Source: Tepidimonas aquatica
Lineage (GTDB): Bacteria; Pseudomonadota; Gammaproteobacteria; Burkholderiales; Burkholderiaceae_C
Direction: 5' to 3'
Assembly (NCBI RefSeq): GCF_007556585.1
Contig: NZ_VJNA01000001.1
Location: 104,201-168,200 of the forward strand
DNA: 64,000 nucleotides
A model generated the notes under the pieces. That model had not been told where the DNA came from, did not search any database, and saw nothing but the letters and a program-made list of their open reading frames with translations. The position numbers and the translations under genes are program-made. Positions 47,864 to 56,678 of the stretch are shown one piece after another. Within the stretch, counting starts at the first letter, position 1. The number at the start of each line of letters is the position of its first letter.

Positions 47864-48409
47864 ATGAAAAGGGAAACCCTGGCGCTGGCGGGCGGCTGTT
47901 TTTGGTGCACCGACGCGGTGTTTCGTCGTGTGCGCGGGGTGGTGGCGCTCGAATGTGGCTACAGCAACGGCCAAGCCACCCAACCCAGCTATGAAGAAGT
48001 CTGCACCGGGGCGACCGGCTGCGCCGAAGTCGTGCGCATCGAGCACGACCCGTCGCTGGTGGACACGCGCACGTTGCTGGAAATCTTCTTCGCCACCCAC
48101 GACCCGACCACCCCCAACCGCCAGGGTGCCGACGTCGGCACGCAGTACCGCAGCGGCGTCTACTGGACCCTACCCGCGCAAGCCGAGGTTGCGCGTGCCT
48201 TGATCGCCGAGCTCGATGCCCAGGGGGTGTTCGGGGCGCCCATCGTCACCGAGGTCGAGCCGCTGCGGCACTACTGGCCGGCCGAGGCGTACCATCAGGA
48301 CTATTTCGCCCACCATCCCTACCAAGGGTATTGCCAGGTTGTCATCGCGCCCAAGGTGGCCAAGCTGCGCCAGCGGTTTGCGCGCCTGCTGCAGCCCGAG
48401 GGCGCCTGA
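47864..48409 (+). CDS. msrA: Peptide methionine-S-sulfoxide reductase MsrA
   Basis: A 181-residue enzyme that repairs methionine-S-sulfoxide using thioredoxin. The signature GCFWC holds the nucleophile C12 (and C15), and HDPTTPNRQGADVGTQYRSG and the C-terminal YHQDYFAHHPYQGYC with a resolving Cys candidate are present. The ATG at 47864 follows a very short AT-rich spacer (CATAATATGG), which must hold the promoters for this gene and for the divergent antiporter. Confidence 0.95.
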   Translation: MKRETLALAGGCFWCTDAVFRRVRGVVALECGYSNGQATQPSYEEVCTGATGCAEVVRIEHDPSLVDTRTLLEIFFATHDPTTPNRQGADVGTQYRSGVYWTLPAQAEVARALIAELDAQGVFGAPIVTEVEPLRHYWPAEAYHQDYFAHHPYQGYCQVVIAPKVAKLRQRFARLLQPEGA

Positions 48410-48481
48410 CCCGCGGCTGCGCTGACCCGTGTTGTCGCCTGCGAACAGCCAGGCGGCGACAAGCCCTCTACACTGTGGGGC

Positions 48482-49444
48482 GTGAGCGTTGCCGACCATC
48501 CCGTGTTTCAGGCGCTGGTGCCTGTGTTTTTGTTGATCGCCGCTGGCGTGCTGGCAGGTCGCCGCGGCTGGGTCGGGCCCGGGGCCGTCAAGGAGCTGTC
48601 CAACCTGGTCTTTTTGCTGCTGATCCCGGCGCTGCTGTTTCGCACGATGAGCCAGGTGCGCTTGGAGACGCTGGACTGGCGGCCGATCGCGGCGTACTTC
48701 AGCGCCGTGCTGCCTTGGTTCGGGTTGCAGATCGCGTGGTGGGGCGTGCACCCGCGCGGCGTCGTGCTGGCGCTGGGCGGGACGTTTTCGAACCTGGTCA
48801 TGATCGGCATTGCCCTGATCAGTCTGGCCTACGGGCAGGCGGGTGTGGTGACGCTGCTGACGCTGATCGCGGTGCACGCGCTGATCCTGCTGACCATCGC
48901 CTCGGTGGTGTTGGAGCTGGCGCAGGCGCGCGCCGACGGCCCCGGCGGGGCGATGAACCGTGGGCGCGTGCTGCGCGCCGCGTGGGTGGCGGTGCGCGGC
49001 TCGGTCATCCACCCGATTCCGTTGCCGATTGCCTGTGGGTTAGCCTGGGGGGCGCTGGGGTGGCACCTGCCGGCGGTGGTGGACCGGCCGCTGCAATTGC
49101 TGGGCCAGGCGTTTGGGCCGCTGTCGCTGGTGCTGGTGGGCATCAGCCTGGCGCACACCCAACTGGCGGGGCGCTGGGGTGCGGCGCTGAAGGTGGCGCT
49201 GGCCAAAAACCTGGCGCTGCCGGTGCTGGTGGCGGTGTCGGCGTGGTTGTGGGGGCTGCGCGGGCTGCCGTGGACGGTGCTGGTGGTGGCCGCCGGCGTG
49301 CCGGTGGGCGCCAACGTCTTTTTGTTCGCGCAGCGCTACCGCGTGGCGCAGGACGAGGTCACCGCCGCCACCGCGGTGTCCACCGCGCTGGCGGTGCTGA
49401 CGCTGTCGGTGTGGATGCTGGTGACGGGCACCTTGGCCGCTTGA
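48482..49444 (+). CDS. AEC-family (auxin efflux carrier-like) permease
   Basis: A 320-residue inner-membrane protein with about ten helices in two repeats, typical AEC start FQALVPVFLLIAAGVLAGRRGW, LLLIPALLFRTMSQ, and the second half GISLAHTQLAGRWGAALK and VAAGVPVGANVFLFAQRY. GTG at 48482 starts the family alignment; no ATG is near. Relatives carry malonate, malate or other anions; substrate unknown here. Confidence 0.88.
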   Translation: MSVADHPVFQALVPVFLLIAAGVLAGRRGWVGPGAVKELSNLVFLLLIPALLFRTMSQVRLETLDWRPIAAYFSAVLPWFGLQIAWWGVHPRGVVLALGGTFSNLVMIGIALISLAYGQAGVVTLLTLIAVHALILLTIASVVLELAQARADGPGGAMNRGRVLRAAWVAVRGSVIHPIPLPIACGLAWGALGWHLPAVVDRPLQLLGQAFGPLSLVLVGISLAHTQLAGRWGAALKVALAKNLALPVLVAVSAWLWGLRGLPWTVLVVAAGVPVGANVFLFAQRYRVAQDEVTAATAVSTALAVLTLSVWMLVTGTLAA

Positions 49445-49498
49445 GGCCCGTGGGCGCGCACGCAGCGGCGGGCGCGGCAACCACCGCCCGCGCGCCGG

Positions 49499-49966
49499 TC
49501 ACTGGCTCAGCAACCGGCCTTGCTCGACCTGGTATTCGAAGTAGCGCTGAAAGCTGAACGCCAGGCTGGCCATCAGCGCCGTGGCGCCCACCATCAGCGC
49601 CAGCACCATGGCCAGCACCGTCAGCCAGCCGGTGTGCCCCGCCGGGTGGTCTGGGGGCAGGGTAGGGTTGTGGCGCGCATTCCAGCGCTCGGCCGGCTGC
49701 AGCCCCATCACGATGGCGCTGAGCGCCGCCACCACCAGCGCCAGCCCCAGCAGCGGCAGCAGCACCCACGACAGCTTGTCGTCCTGCCCATAGTCCAGCA
49801 CGCGCTGCACGCCCCATAGTCCCAGCGCGGTGGGGATTGCGTGCGCCCAGCCCAAGGCATCGGTCCAGCCGTGCAGGTACAGCCGGTGCCAGCCCAGCGG
49901 GCCGCCCAGCACGGCCAGCCACGCGGCCAGCGTTTTGTGGCGCGTTTGGGTGTTCATCGTCGTCAT
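49499..49966 (-). CDS. TM2-like small membrane protein
   Basis: A 155-residue membrane protein. The first half is a TM2-like domain with GGPLGWHRLYLHGWTDALG, which resembles the G-x2-GxHRFYLG motif; two more helices (LLPLLGLALVVAALSAIVMG and TVLAMVLALMVGATALMAS) follow. The ATG at 49964-49966 overlaps the stop of the GNAT gene, so the two are coupled. Function unknown. Confidence 0.75.
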   Translation of the reverse strand: MTTMNTQTRHKTLAAWLAVLGGPLGWHRLYLHGWTDALGWAHAIPTALGLWGVQRVLDYGQDDKLSWVLLPLLGLALVVAALSAIVMGLQPAERWNARHNPTLPPDHPAGHTGWLTVLAMVLALMVGATALMASLAFSFQRYFEYQVEQGRLLSQ

Positions 49967-50523
49967 GTCAGGGTGTCCAGGGTGTGAGCCGGCTCGTCGG
50001 CGGGCGGGGTACGGTCGCCCCAGCCCAGGGCGCGCTCCATCAGCACGATATCGAGCCAACGGCCGAATTTCCAACCGCACGCCCGCACCACACCCACGCG
50101 CTCGAAGCCCAGCGCCGTGTGCAGCCCGATCGAGCCGGCGTTGGCCGAGTCGCCGATCACCGCCATCACCTTGCGAATACCGCGCTGTTCCAGCTGGGTC
50201 AACAGCTCGGCCAGCAGCGCGCGCCCAAGCCCCCGCCCGGCCATGTCGTGCGCCACGTAAATCGAATCCTCGACCGAGTAGCGGTACGCCGGTCGCGGCT
50301 TGAACCAGTTGCCGTACGCGAACCCCACGACGTGGCCGTCCCACTGCGCGACCAGCCACGGCAGGCCCTTGCCCAGCACGTCGGCGCGTCGTGCGGCCAT
50401 CTCGGCCACGCTGGGGGGCTCGGTTTCAAACGTGCCGGTGCCGTTCAACACGTGGTGGCCGTACAGCGCCGCGATGGCCGGCACATCGTCGTCGCGGCTT
50501 GGACGGATCAGGGGGTGGTTCAT
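49963..50523 (-). CDS. GNAT acetyltransferase, phosphinothricin-acetyltransferase (Bar/MddA) type
   Basis: A 186-residue cytoplasmic N-acetyltransferase. Motifs are IRPSRDDDVPAIAALYGHHV, the acceptor-side GTGTFETEPPS, the acetyl-CoA loop GRGLGRALLAELL and NAGSIGLHTALGFERVG near the end. Relatives acetylate phosphinothricin, methionine sulfoximine/sulfone or related analogues; that substrate class is inferred. The start MNHPLIRPSRDD fits. The rpsP -10 box lies 11-18 bp beyond its start on the other strand. Confidence 0.88.
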   Translation of the reverse strand: MNHPLIRPSRDDDVPAIAALYGHHVLNGTGTFETEPPSVAEMAARRADVLGKGLPWLVAQWDGHVVGFAYGNWFKPRPAYRYSVEDSIYVAHDMAGRGLGRALLAELLTQLEQRGIRKVMAVIGDSANAGSIGLHTALGFERVGVVRACGWKFGRWLDIVLMERALGWGDRTPPADEPAHTLDTLT

Positions 50524-50534
50524 GAGGGCTTGGC

Positions 50535-50540
50535 TATAAT
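50535..50540 (+). promoter_or_regulatory. Probable -10 box of the rpsP operon
   Basis: A consensus TATAAT in GGCTATAATGGCGGG lies 92 bp upstream of rpsP. The -35 region overlaps the start codon of the divergent GNAT gene and is weak. Transcription from here gives a leader of about 85 bases. Confidence 0.6.
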
Positions 50541-50631
50541 GGCGGGTTTGCAACGTTTCGCTGGCCGGGTGGCCAGTCGTCGTGTCTCAGGCGTTGCCTC
50601 AACCGTCATCGACAAGTTTCAAGGATAACCC

Positions 50632-50907
50632 ATGGTCGTCATCCGACTCGCCCGTGGCGGCTCGAAGGCCCGCCCGTTCTACCACATCGTCGTCGCTGAC
50701 AAGCGCTGCCGTCGTGATGGTCGCTTCATCGAGCGCATCGGCTTTTACAACCCGATTGCCCGCGGCCAGGACGTGCCGCTCAACATCGCGCAAGACCGCT
50801 TGGCGTACTGGCTCAGCGTCGGCGCGCAGCCTTCGGACACCGTGGCGCGCCTGATCAAGCAAGCGCCCAAGGTGGCCCCCGCGGCCGCCGAAACGGCCGC
50901 AGCCTGA
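50632..50907 (+). CDS. rpsP: 30S ribosomal protein S16
   Basis: A 91-residue ribosomal protein of the small subunit: [20 protein letters not shown], then [14 protein letters not shown] and a C-terminal Ala-rich tail. AAGGATAACC precedes the ATG. First gene of the conserved rpsP-rimM-trmD-rplS operon. Confidence 0.97.
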   Translation: MVVIRLARGGSKARPFYHIVVADKRCRRDGRFIERIGFYNPIARGQDVPLNIAQDRLAYWLSVGAQPSDTVARLIKQAPKVAPAAAETAAA

Positions 50908-50923
50908 ACGCACCCCTGGTGCG

Positions 50924-51514
50924 ATGCAGCCCGACACCGCGGTGCCTTGGCAGGCCTGCGCGCTACCGGCGGATGCGGTGGTGCTGGGGCACGTGCACGA
51001 TGCTTGGGGTGTGCGTGGCTGGGTGCGGGTACGCGGTGTTGCGCAGGGCGGGGCGGTGTTGGCCAGCGCGCGTCGCTGGTACCTGACGCCGCCCACCGAG
51101 GGGCCCAACGCCGTGCGCTTCGATGCCTTTGCCGCGCCGGTGCAGGTGCGGGTGCGGCAGGTGCGCCGCCACGGTGACGCCTGGGTGGCCAGGATCGAAG
51201 GCGTCGATGACCGTAGCACCGCCGAGCGCCTGCGCGGTGCTGTGGTGCAGGTGGCGCGGGCCGATTTCCCGCCCACCGACGACCCGGACGAGTTTTACTG
51301 GGTTGATCTGATCGGCCTGGACGTCGTCAACCGTGAGGGCGTGCACCTGGGGGTGGTGCACGAGTTGCTCAGCACCGGCCCGCACGCCGTGCTGTGCCTG
51401 AGCGCCGACGAGGGTCGGGTGCAGCGCATGATCCCGTTTGTGTCCGCCTACGTGGACGCGGTCGATCTGGCGGCGCGCCGCATCACGGTGGACTGGCAGC
51501 CCGACTACGATTAA
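50924..51514 (+). CDS. rimM: Ribosome maturation factor RimM
   Basis: A 196-residue factor for 30S head assembly. The N-terminal RimM domain starts VVLGHVHDAWGVRGWVRV and the C-terminal PRC-barrel begins EFYWVDLIGLDVVN, with the ending DAVDLAARRITVDWQPDYD. It is 16 bp after rpsP and 39 bp before trmD. Confidence 0.95.
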   Translation: MQPDTAVPWQACALPADAVVLGHVHDAWGVRGWVRVRGVAQGGAVLASARRWYLTPPTEGPNAVRFDAFAAPVQVRVRQVRRHGDAWVARIEGVDDRSTAERLRGAVVQVARADFPPTDDPDEFYWVDLIGLDVVNREGVHLGVVHELLSTGPHAVLCLSADEGRVQRMIPFVSAYVDAVDLAARRITVDWQPDYD

Positions 51515-51553
51515 GCCCTGCCCAGGCCCCATGCGCTGCCAACGGCGTGCCCG

Positions 51554-52357
51554 ATGCGCTTCGACGTCATCACCCTGTTTCCGGAGCTGATCGAGCCCTG
51601 GCTGGCCACGGGCGTGACGCGCCGCGCGTTCGCCAGTGGCGCGGTGCAGGTGCGCTTGTGGCCGCTGCGCGACTTTGCCGATGGGCCGTACCGGCGCGTC
51701 GATGACCGCCCCTTTGGCGGCGGCCCTGGTATGGTGATGCTGGCCGAGCCGCTGCGCCGCTGCTGGGAAGCCGTGCGACGCGACCGCGGCCTGCCCGCCG
51801 TGCGGCCCGCAGGCGCGCCGGTGGACGTGCCCACCGTGTTGTTTTCGCCGGCGGGGCGGGTGCTGGACCATGCGGTGGTGGCTGGCTACGCCGCGCCGCA
51901 AGGGGCTGGCGCGATTTTGGTCTGTGGCCGTTACGAAGGGGTCGACGAGCGCTTTGTGCAGGCGTGCGTGGACGTGGAATTGAGTCTGGGCGACTTCGTG
52001 CTGTCGGGCGGCGAACTGGCGGCGCTGGCGCTGCTGGACGCCGTGGCGCGGTTGCAGCCCGGCGTGTTGGGCGACGCGGCCAGCGCCGCGCAAGACAGCT
52101 TCCACCCCGGCGTGGACGGTTTGCTGGACTGCCCGCACTACACCCGCCCGGAGGTTTGGCAAGGCCCCCACGGCCCCCAAGCCGTGCCGGCGGTGTTGTT
52201 GAGCGGTCACCACGCCCACATCGAGGCCTGGCGGCGCCAGCAGCGCTTGCTGCGCACGGCGCGCGCGCGGCCCGATGTGCTGCAGCGCGCCCGCGCCCGT
52301 GGGGTGCTCAGCGCCCAGGACGTAGCGTGGTTGGCCGCGCAAGGCTATAATCTATAG
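51554..52357 (+). CDS. trmD: tRNA (guanine-37-N1)-methyltransferase TrmD
   Basis: A 267-residue SPOUT methyltransferase that makes m1G37 in tRNA and guards the reading frame. It has MRFDVITLFPELIEPW at the start, FGGGPGMVMLAEPL, the knot segments LVCGRYEGVDERF and LSGGELAALALLDAVARLQPG, and a DNA/tRNA-binding helical C-terminus. Third gene of the S16 operon. Confidence 0.97.
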   Translation: MRFDVITLFPELIEPWLATGVTRRAFASGAVQVRLWPLRDFADGPYRRVDDRPFGGGPGMVMLAEPLRRCWEAVRRDRGLPAVRPAGAPVDVPTVLFSPAGRVLDHAVVAGYAAPQGAGAILVCGRYEGVDERFVQACVDVELSLGDFVLSGGELAALALLDAVARLQPGVLGDAASAAQDSFHPGVDGLLDCPHYTRPEVWQGPHGPQAVPAVLLSGHHAHIEAWRRQQRLLRTARARPDVLQRARARGVLSAQDVAWLAAQGYNL

Positions 52358-52489
52358 TTTGATCCTCTGGCTGGCTTTGGGCGCAGGGCGTTCCAAGCGT
52401 GTGGGCTGGGCAGGCCGTCAACGGCGGCTTGGCCGCAAGTGGGCCCATGTGTGCACGGTGCGGCGCAGCCACGATCATGGTGAACCGTC

Positions 52490-52846
52490 ATGAACCTGAT
52501 CCAAATCCTCGAGCAGGAAGAAATCGCGCGCCTGAACAAGACCATTCCCGAGTTCAACCCGGGCGACACGGTGGTCGTCAACGTCTACGTGATCGAAGGT
52601 AACAAAAAGCGCATCCAGGCTTACGAAGGTGTCGTCATCGCCAAGCGCAACCGCGGCTTCAACAGCAGCTTCATCGTGCGCAAGCTCTCCAACGGTGAAG
52701 GCGTCGAGCGCACCTTCCCGCTGTACAGCCCGTTGATCGCCAGCATCGAAGTCAAGCGCCGCGGTGCCGTGCGCCGCGCCAAGCTGTACTACCTGCGTGG
52801 CCGCACCGGCAAGTCGGCCCGCATCAAAGAAAAACTGGGCGGCTGA
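52490..52846 (+). CDS. rplS: 50S ribosomal protein L19
   Basis: A 118-residue large-subunit protein at the 30S-50S interface: [40 protein letters not shown], then [20 protein letters not shown] and a basic tail. It follows trmD by 132 bp, in which I see no other gene. Confidence 0.97.
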   Translation: MNLIQILEQEEIARLNKTIPEFNPGDTVVVNVYVIEGNKKRIQAYEGVVIAKRNRGFNSSFIVRKLSNGEGVERTFPLYSPLIASIEVKRRGAVRRAKLYYLRGRTGKSARIKEKLGG

Positions 52847-52896
52847 CGCTAACCGCACGTGCCTGCGTGCATTGGGCACGCCACCATCCACCGCTC

Positions 52897-52926
52897 GGGG
52901 TGCCTTGATGGCACCCCGTTGCGTTT
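52897..52926 (+). terminator. Probable terminator of the rpsP operon
   Basis: GGGGTGCC (52897-52904) and GGCACCCC (52910-52917) form an 8-bp stem with a 5-base loop, followed by a T-containing stretch GTTGCGTTTG. The T-run is interrupted, so termination may be partial. It lies 50 bp after rplS. Confidence 0.65.
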
Positions 52927-52999
52927 GTCAGCCCGCCCACGATGTTTGACTCCAGATGCTGATCGGAGGACTTGGGGAGAGTGAGGCTTGGGTATCGGA

Positions 53000-54388
53000 T
53001 CACTCCGACGCTGCAAGAGGTTGCGCCAGGCGCTCCTGCAGGGCTTCCAAGGCTGCAATCCAAGCGGCGTGCCCTTGTTGCAGGGCGTCGCGGGTCATCG
53101 TGTTCGACGGTTGACGCCGTTGCGCGGCGGCCTGGTTGGCGACTCGGTGAAACGCCTCGTGGGCCTGATGCAGGTTCACCACCTCAGGCCACGATTTCGC
53201 TCCTCGGGGCAGTATCGGGTCGAGCAGCTCGGTCACGGGGCAACGTTCATGCTGGGGCACGGGTTCGCCCATCAAGGCGCGCGCCATCACGATGCGGTGC
53301 TCGATTTCCACCTGCGCCAAGGCCCGTGACCAGGGTGAGCGGGCCAAGGGTGCCCAGTGCAGCCACTGCTGAGGCGCTTGCCAGTGGCGCACCCATGACG
53401 TCCAAGTGTCCACGGGCATGGCACGGGCGATACCCCAGCCTTGGGCCACGTCTACGCCCAGCCGCAGCAGCAAAGTGCCATGCTCCAAGGTCTCGACCCC
53501 CTCGCCAACCACCTGCAAGCTGAACGCGTGGCCCAACGCCACGATGCCTTCGATGATGCGCAGGTCGCTGGGATCGACAAAGACATCGCGCACAAACGAT
53601 TGGTCGATTTTGACCACATTGGCGGGCAAGCGCTTCAGGTACAGCAGGCGACCCAGCCGATCATTCAGTGCGATGTGATCGCGTTGCAAATCCCACTGCG
53701 CAAGCCCCAAACGCGCACCCCGCAGCACATCCTGCAGTTGGGTGGCCAGCTCACGCTGGCGCTGGTTACCGAGGCGCAACTGCCGCAGCAACACGAGCAA
53801 CACCAGGGTCGCCAAGGCAGACACGCCCAGCGCCATCATCAGCATCCGCGCCCGCTTGCGCTCGGCCGACAGCAGTTGGTCGGTACGTTGGGCCACAAGG
53901 TCTTCCAGCCGGGTCTGGTAGCGCTGCAACTCGCGCCCCAGCGTAACGCTGCGGCTCTCGGGCAGCAACAGCGAGAGCAACAGGATACGCCCCTGCGGGC
54001 CGGGGATGGGCGAGCTGTGCACTTCGACGGTGACGACCTCGCCGGAGGCCAGGCGGTGCGGGAATAGAAAGTAGCCGCGTTTTTCCTGATGGGCACGCGC
54101 CATTTCAGCCCGGATCTCAGCCTCGGACAGCTGGTTGATCTGCTGGATGTTGACATGCCCCAGTGCCATGTCGGGGTATCCGTACAGCTCGACCGCCGCC
54201 GCATTGGCGTCGAGGATGGTGCCGTCCGCCGGATCGATGACCCATGCAGGCACGCTGTGACGCATCAGCGCCTCGGGCAACCAGCGGGCGTGCGCCGGGC
54301 CGCACACCAGTGTGGCCAGTAGCGTCAACAGGACCCAGCGCCGGCCCAACACGACCAAGACTGCGGCCCAACGATGCATCGCCGACAT
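53000..54388 (-). CDS. Degenerate PAS/EAL sensor with CZB-like tail (internal deletion)
   Basis: A 462-residue membrane protein that looks like a c-di-GMP enzyme with its core removed. Order: signal-anchor (VLLTLLATLVCGPAHA), PAS-like domain (PAWVIDPADGTILDANAAAVELYGY), coiled linker, second membrane helix (MLMMALGVSALATLVLLVLL), the first ~30 residues of another PAS (GLAQWDLQRDHIALNDRLG), then a jump directly into mid-EAL (YLKRLPANVVKIDQSFV) and on through VVGEGVETLEHGTLL. The EAL signature, its metal ligands and any GGDEF domain are missing. The last ~75 residues (EIEHRIVMARAL and LHQAHEAFHRVANQAA with a Cys) look like a CZB zinc-sensing domain. No stop codon interrupts the frame. Catalysis is unlikely. 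Start ATG at 54386-54388 or 54377-54379. Confidence 0.8.
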   Translation of the reverse strand: MSAMHRWAAVLVVLGRRWVLLTLLATLVCGPAHARWLPEALMRHSVPAWVIDPADGTILDANAAAVELYGYPDMALGHVNIQQINQLSEAEIRAEMARAHQEKRGYFLFPHRLASGEVVTVEVHSSPIPGPQGRILLLSLLLPESRSVTLGRELQRYQTRLEDLVAQRTDQLLSAERKRARMLMMALGVSALATLVLLVLLRQLRLGNQRQRELATQLQDVLRGARLGLAQWDLQRDHIALNDRLGRLLYLKRLPANVVKIDQSFVRDVFVDPSDLRIIEGIVALGHAFSLQVVGEGVETLEHGTLLLRLGVDVAQGWGIARAMPVDTWTSWVRHWQAPQQWLHWAPLARSPWSRALAQVEIEHRIVMARALMGEPVPQHERCPVTELLDPILPRGAKSWPEVVNLHQAHEAFHRVANQAAAQRRQPSNTMTRDALQQGHAAWIAALEALQERLAQPLAASE

Positions 54389-54508
54389 CAGGTTTACGGG
54401 TTGCGTGTGTGGGGGGCGGCATGCTGCCACCCCTGGGTGGGTGATAGGGTCACATCGTAACCGCGCCGTCGTCCAACGAGCAACCTATTCATATGCTAAT
54501 GTTCTTCT

Positions 54509-55855
54509 ATGTCACACGACCGGCCAGCGCCCCCACTTTCAGTTTCGCCAGTGCTACCCGCTGACGATGAACGTCGCCGCGTGTTGCACGAGGAAATCCA
54601 TGCCCGCCCGCCGGCGCGTATCCGGTTGCCCGCGCTGGTGGTGTATGTCGCGGTGCTCAACGACGGCGTCAGTCGCGCCGACGAGCTGGCGCACCTGCGC
54701 TGCCTGCCGGGGCAGCAGGGGTTGGGGCCTGACGACCTTGAGCGCAACTTTTTGCGCCTGCGCTTCGGTGGCAGCTACACGCTCAAGTGGGAGCGCCACA
54801 CCGAGTTCACGCGCTATTCGTTGGTGCAGCCGCTGCCCGAGGGGGCGGGCCTGGGGGCGTGCGAGCCGGTGCTGCAGCTCCATCCGTTGTTGCCGCCGGG
54901 GTGGCTGGCAACGATTCCCGGGCGTACCCTGTGCGCGGTGGAGTTGGCCATCGACCCACAGCCGCTGGACGATCCCGTGGCGCTGTTGGAGCGTGCGCGC
55001 CTGTGGTTCGACGACCGCTCGGTGGTGGCGTCGCTGCTGGGGCAGCCGCCGCACTCGATGGTGGTGACGGACTTTCACCTGCGGCCCGACGGTTTCGAGC
55101 GCATGCTGGTGCTGGCGCCGCCGACGACGAGCGAGACCCGCGCCGGCCGCATCACGGCGCGGTTGCTGGAGCTGGAAACGTACCGCATGATGGCGTTGCT
55201 GGGGCTGCCGGTGGCCAAGACCCTGGCCGGGCCATTGGCCGAGGGCGAGGCGGAGCTGGCGCGCCTGACTGCCGAGATGCAGGCCAAGGCCGCCTCCGAC
55301 CAGGTGCTGTTGGATGCGCTGGTGGCGCTGGCGGCACGCATCGAGCACCACATGGCTGGCCATGGGTACCGCTTTTCGGCCACGCGGGCCTACGAGCGCA
55401 TCGTGCAACAGCGCGCGGCCGAGCTGCGCCAGCAACCCATCCCCGGCACGCAAACGATCAGCGAATTTATGCAACGGCGTTTCGCGCCGGCCATGGCGAC
55501 GGTGGCGTCGGTGGAGCAACGCCTGTCGGCGCTGTCGGAGCGCATTGCGCGCGCCAGCGCGCTGCTGCGCACACGCGTCGACATCGCGCGCGAGGAACAA
55601 AACCGCCAGCTGCTCGAAAAACTCACCCGCGGGCAGGCGTTGCAGCTACGCCTGCAAACCACCGTCGAAGGGTTGTCGATCGCCGCGATTTCGTACTACG
55701 TGATCAGCTTGGTGCTGTACGGCGCCAAGGCACTGAAGTCGGCCGGTGTGCCGCTGCATCCTGAGCTGACCGCCGGTGCGCTGATGCCGTTGGTGTTGTG
55801 GGCGGTGTGGCGCACCACCCGGCGCATCCACGCCAAGTTGCACGACGCGCCCTGA
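54509..55855 (+). CDS. DUF3422 family membrane-anchored protein
   Basis: A 448-residue protein matching DUF3422: RRVLHEEIHARPPARIRLPA near the start, HTEFTRYSLV, WLATIPGR and a long helical part (LSALSERIARASALLRTRVD) followed by two C-terminal helices (SIAAISYYVISLVLYGAKAL; LMPLVLWAVW). The large soluble N-terminal part faces one side with the tail in the membrane; function is unknown. The family is common in proteobacteria. It is divergent from the degenerate PAS/EAL gene. Confidence 0.9.
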   Translation: MSHDRPAPPLSVSPVLPADDERRRVLHEEIHARPPARIRLPALVVYVAVLNDGVSRADELAHLRCLPGQQGLGPDDLERNFLRLRFGGSYTLKWERHTEFTRYSLVQPLPEGAGLGACEPVLQLHPLLPPGWLATIPGRTLCAVELAIDPQPLDDPVALLERARLWFDDRSVVASLLGQPPHSMVVTDFHLRPDGFERMLVLAPPTTSETRAGRITARLLELETYRMMALLGLPVAKTLAGPLAEGEAELARLTAEMQAKAASDQVLLDALVALAARIEHHMAGHGYRFSATRAYERIVQQRAAELRQQPIPGTQTISEFMQRRFAPAMATVASVEQRLSALSERIARASALLRTRVDIAREEQNRQLLEKLTRGQALQLRLQTTVEGLSIAAISYYVISLVLYGAKALKSAGVPLHPELTAGALMPLVLWAVWRTTRRIHAKLHDAP

Positions 55856-55916
55856 GCAACGGGTCGGCTGCCCCTGCCTGCCCAGCCGGGTGTCAACCCG
55901 GGCCGTGGGCGCCTGG

Positions 55917-56546
55917 TTATTTGGAGCCGAGGTACTCGGCCACCGCCGCCATTTCGAGCTCGGTCATCTTCTCGGCCACGGTGTGCATGACGACGTTGTC
56001 GTTGGTGCGCTGGCGTTTGTTGAATTGCTTGAGCTGGGTGAACAAGTAGCCCGGCAGTTGGCCGGCCAGCCGTGGCAGGTTGGCCGCACCGTAGCCGTCA
56101 GCGCCGTGACACGACGCACACGCCGGCACGCCGCTGAACTTGTTGCCGTTGTGGTACAGGTATTTGCCCACCAGCGCCAATTGCGGGTCTTTGGCTTCCT
56201 CGCGCACGGTCGGCATCTTTTCATAGTAGCGTCCCAGCGCCACCATCTCGTCGTCGGTCAACTTGGCCACCATTTCGGTCATCGCGGTGCTTTTGCGCTC
56301 GCCGCTTTTGAACGCGCGCAACTGCTTGGCGATGTACTCGGCATGCTGACCGGCCAGGCGCGGAAAGAGTTCGCTGGTCGATTCGCCGTTTTCGCCGTGG
56401 CACATGAAGCACACACCGTTGGCGATCTTGCGTGCGCGGGCTTCGTCGGCTTGGGCACAGGCCATGTGCGCCGCCGTCAACGCCACCGCGGCCACGGCCC
56501 ACCGCCGCAGGCCGCCAAAAGAAGGGGATCGAACCATGGCGGTCAT
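55917..56546 (-). CDS. Diheme cytochrome c4-type protein
   Basis: A 209-residue periplasmic cytochrome with a signal peptide (WAVAAVALTAAHMACA) and two class I heme sites, C46-x2-C49-H50 (CFMCH) and C143-x2-C146-H147 (CASCH). The repeated FPRLAGQHAEYIAKQLRAF and LPRLAGQLPGYLFTQLKQF identify cytochrome c4, an electron carrier to terminal oxidases. It lies downstream of fccB on the same strand with a 132-bp gap and may take electrons from it. ATG at 56546 or 56537. Confidence 0.93.
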   Translation of the reverse strand: MTAMVRSPSFGGLRRWAVAAVALTAAHMACAQADEARARKIANGVCFMCHGENGESTSELFPRLAGQHAEYIAKQLRAFKSGERKSTAMTEMVAKLTDDEMVALGRYYEKMPTVREEAKDPQLALVGKYLYHNGNKFSGVPACASCHGADGYGAANLPRLAGQLPGYLFTQLKQFNKRQRTNDNVVMHTVAEKMTELEMAAVAEYLGSK

Positions 56547-56678
56547 GTCAAAGATCCGGCGATTTATTCAGTCAATAATCATGTAGCAATGTATACCGGG
56601 ATCAAAAGCCCCGCGCACCGTCGGGTGGGTGGCCAGCGGCTCACCCGCCCCGGGCGGCGCCGGGGCTGCCCAGGGACG

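Noticed and set aside
56500..56580. TGGTTCGATCCCC on the minus strand, like a tRNA T-arm
   Set aside because: It lies in the signal-peptide codons of the cytochrome c4 gene, and no acceptor, D or anticodon stem can be built around it.
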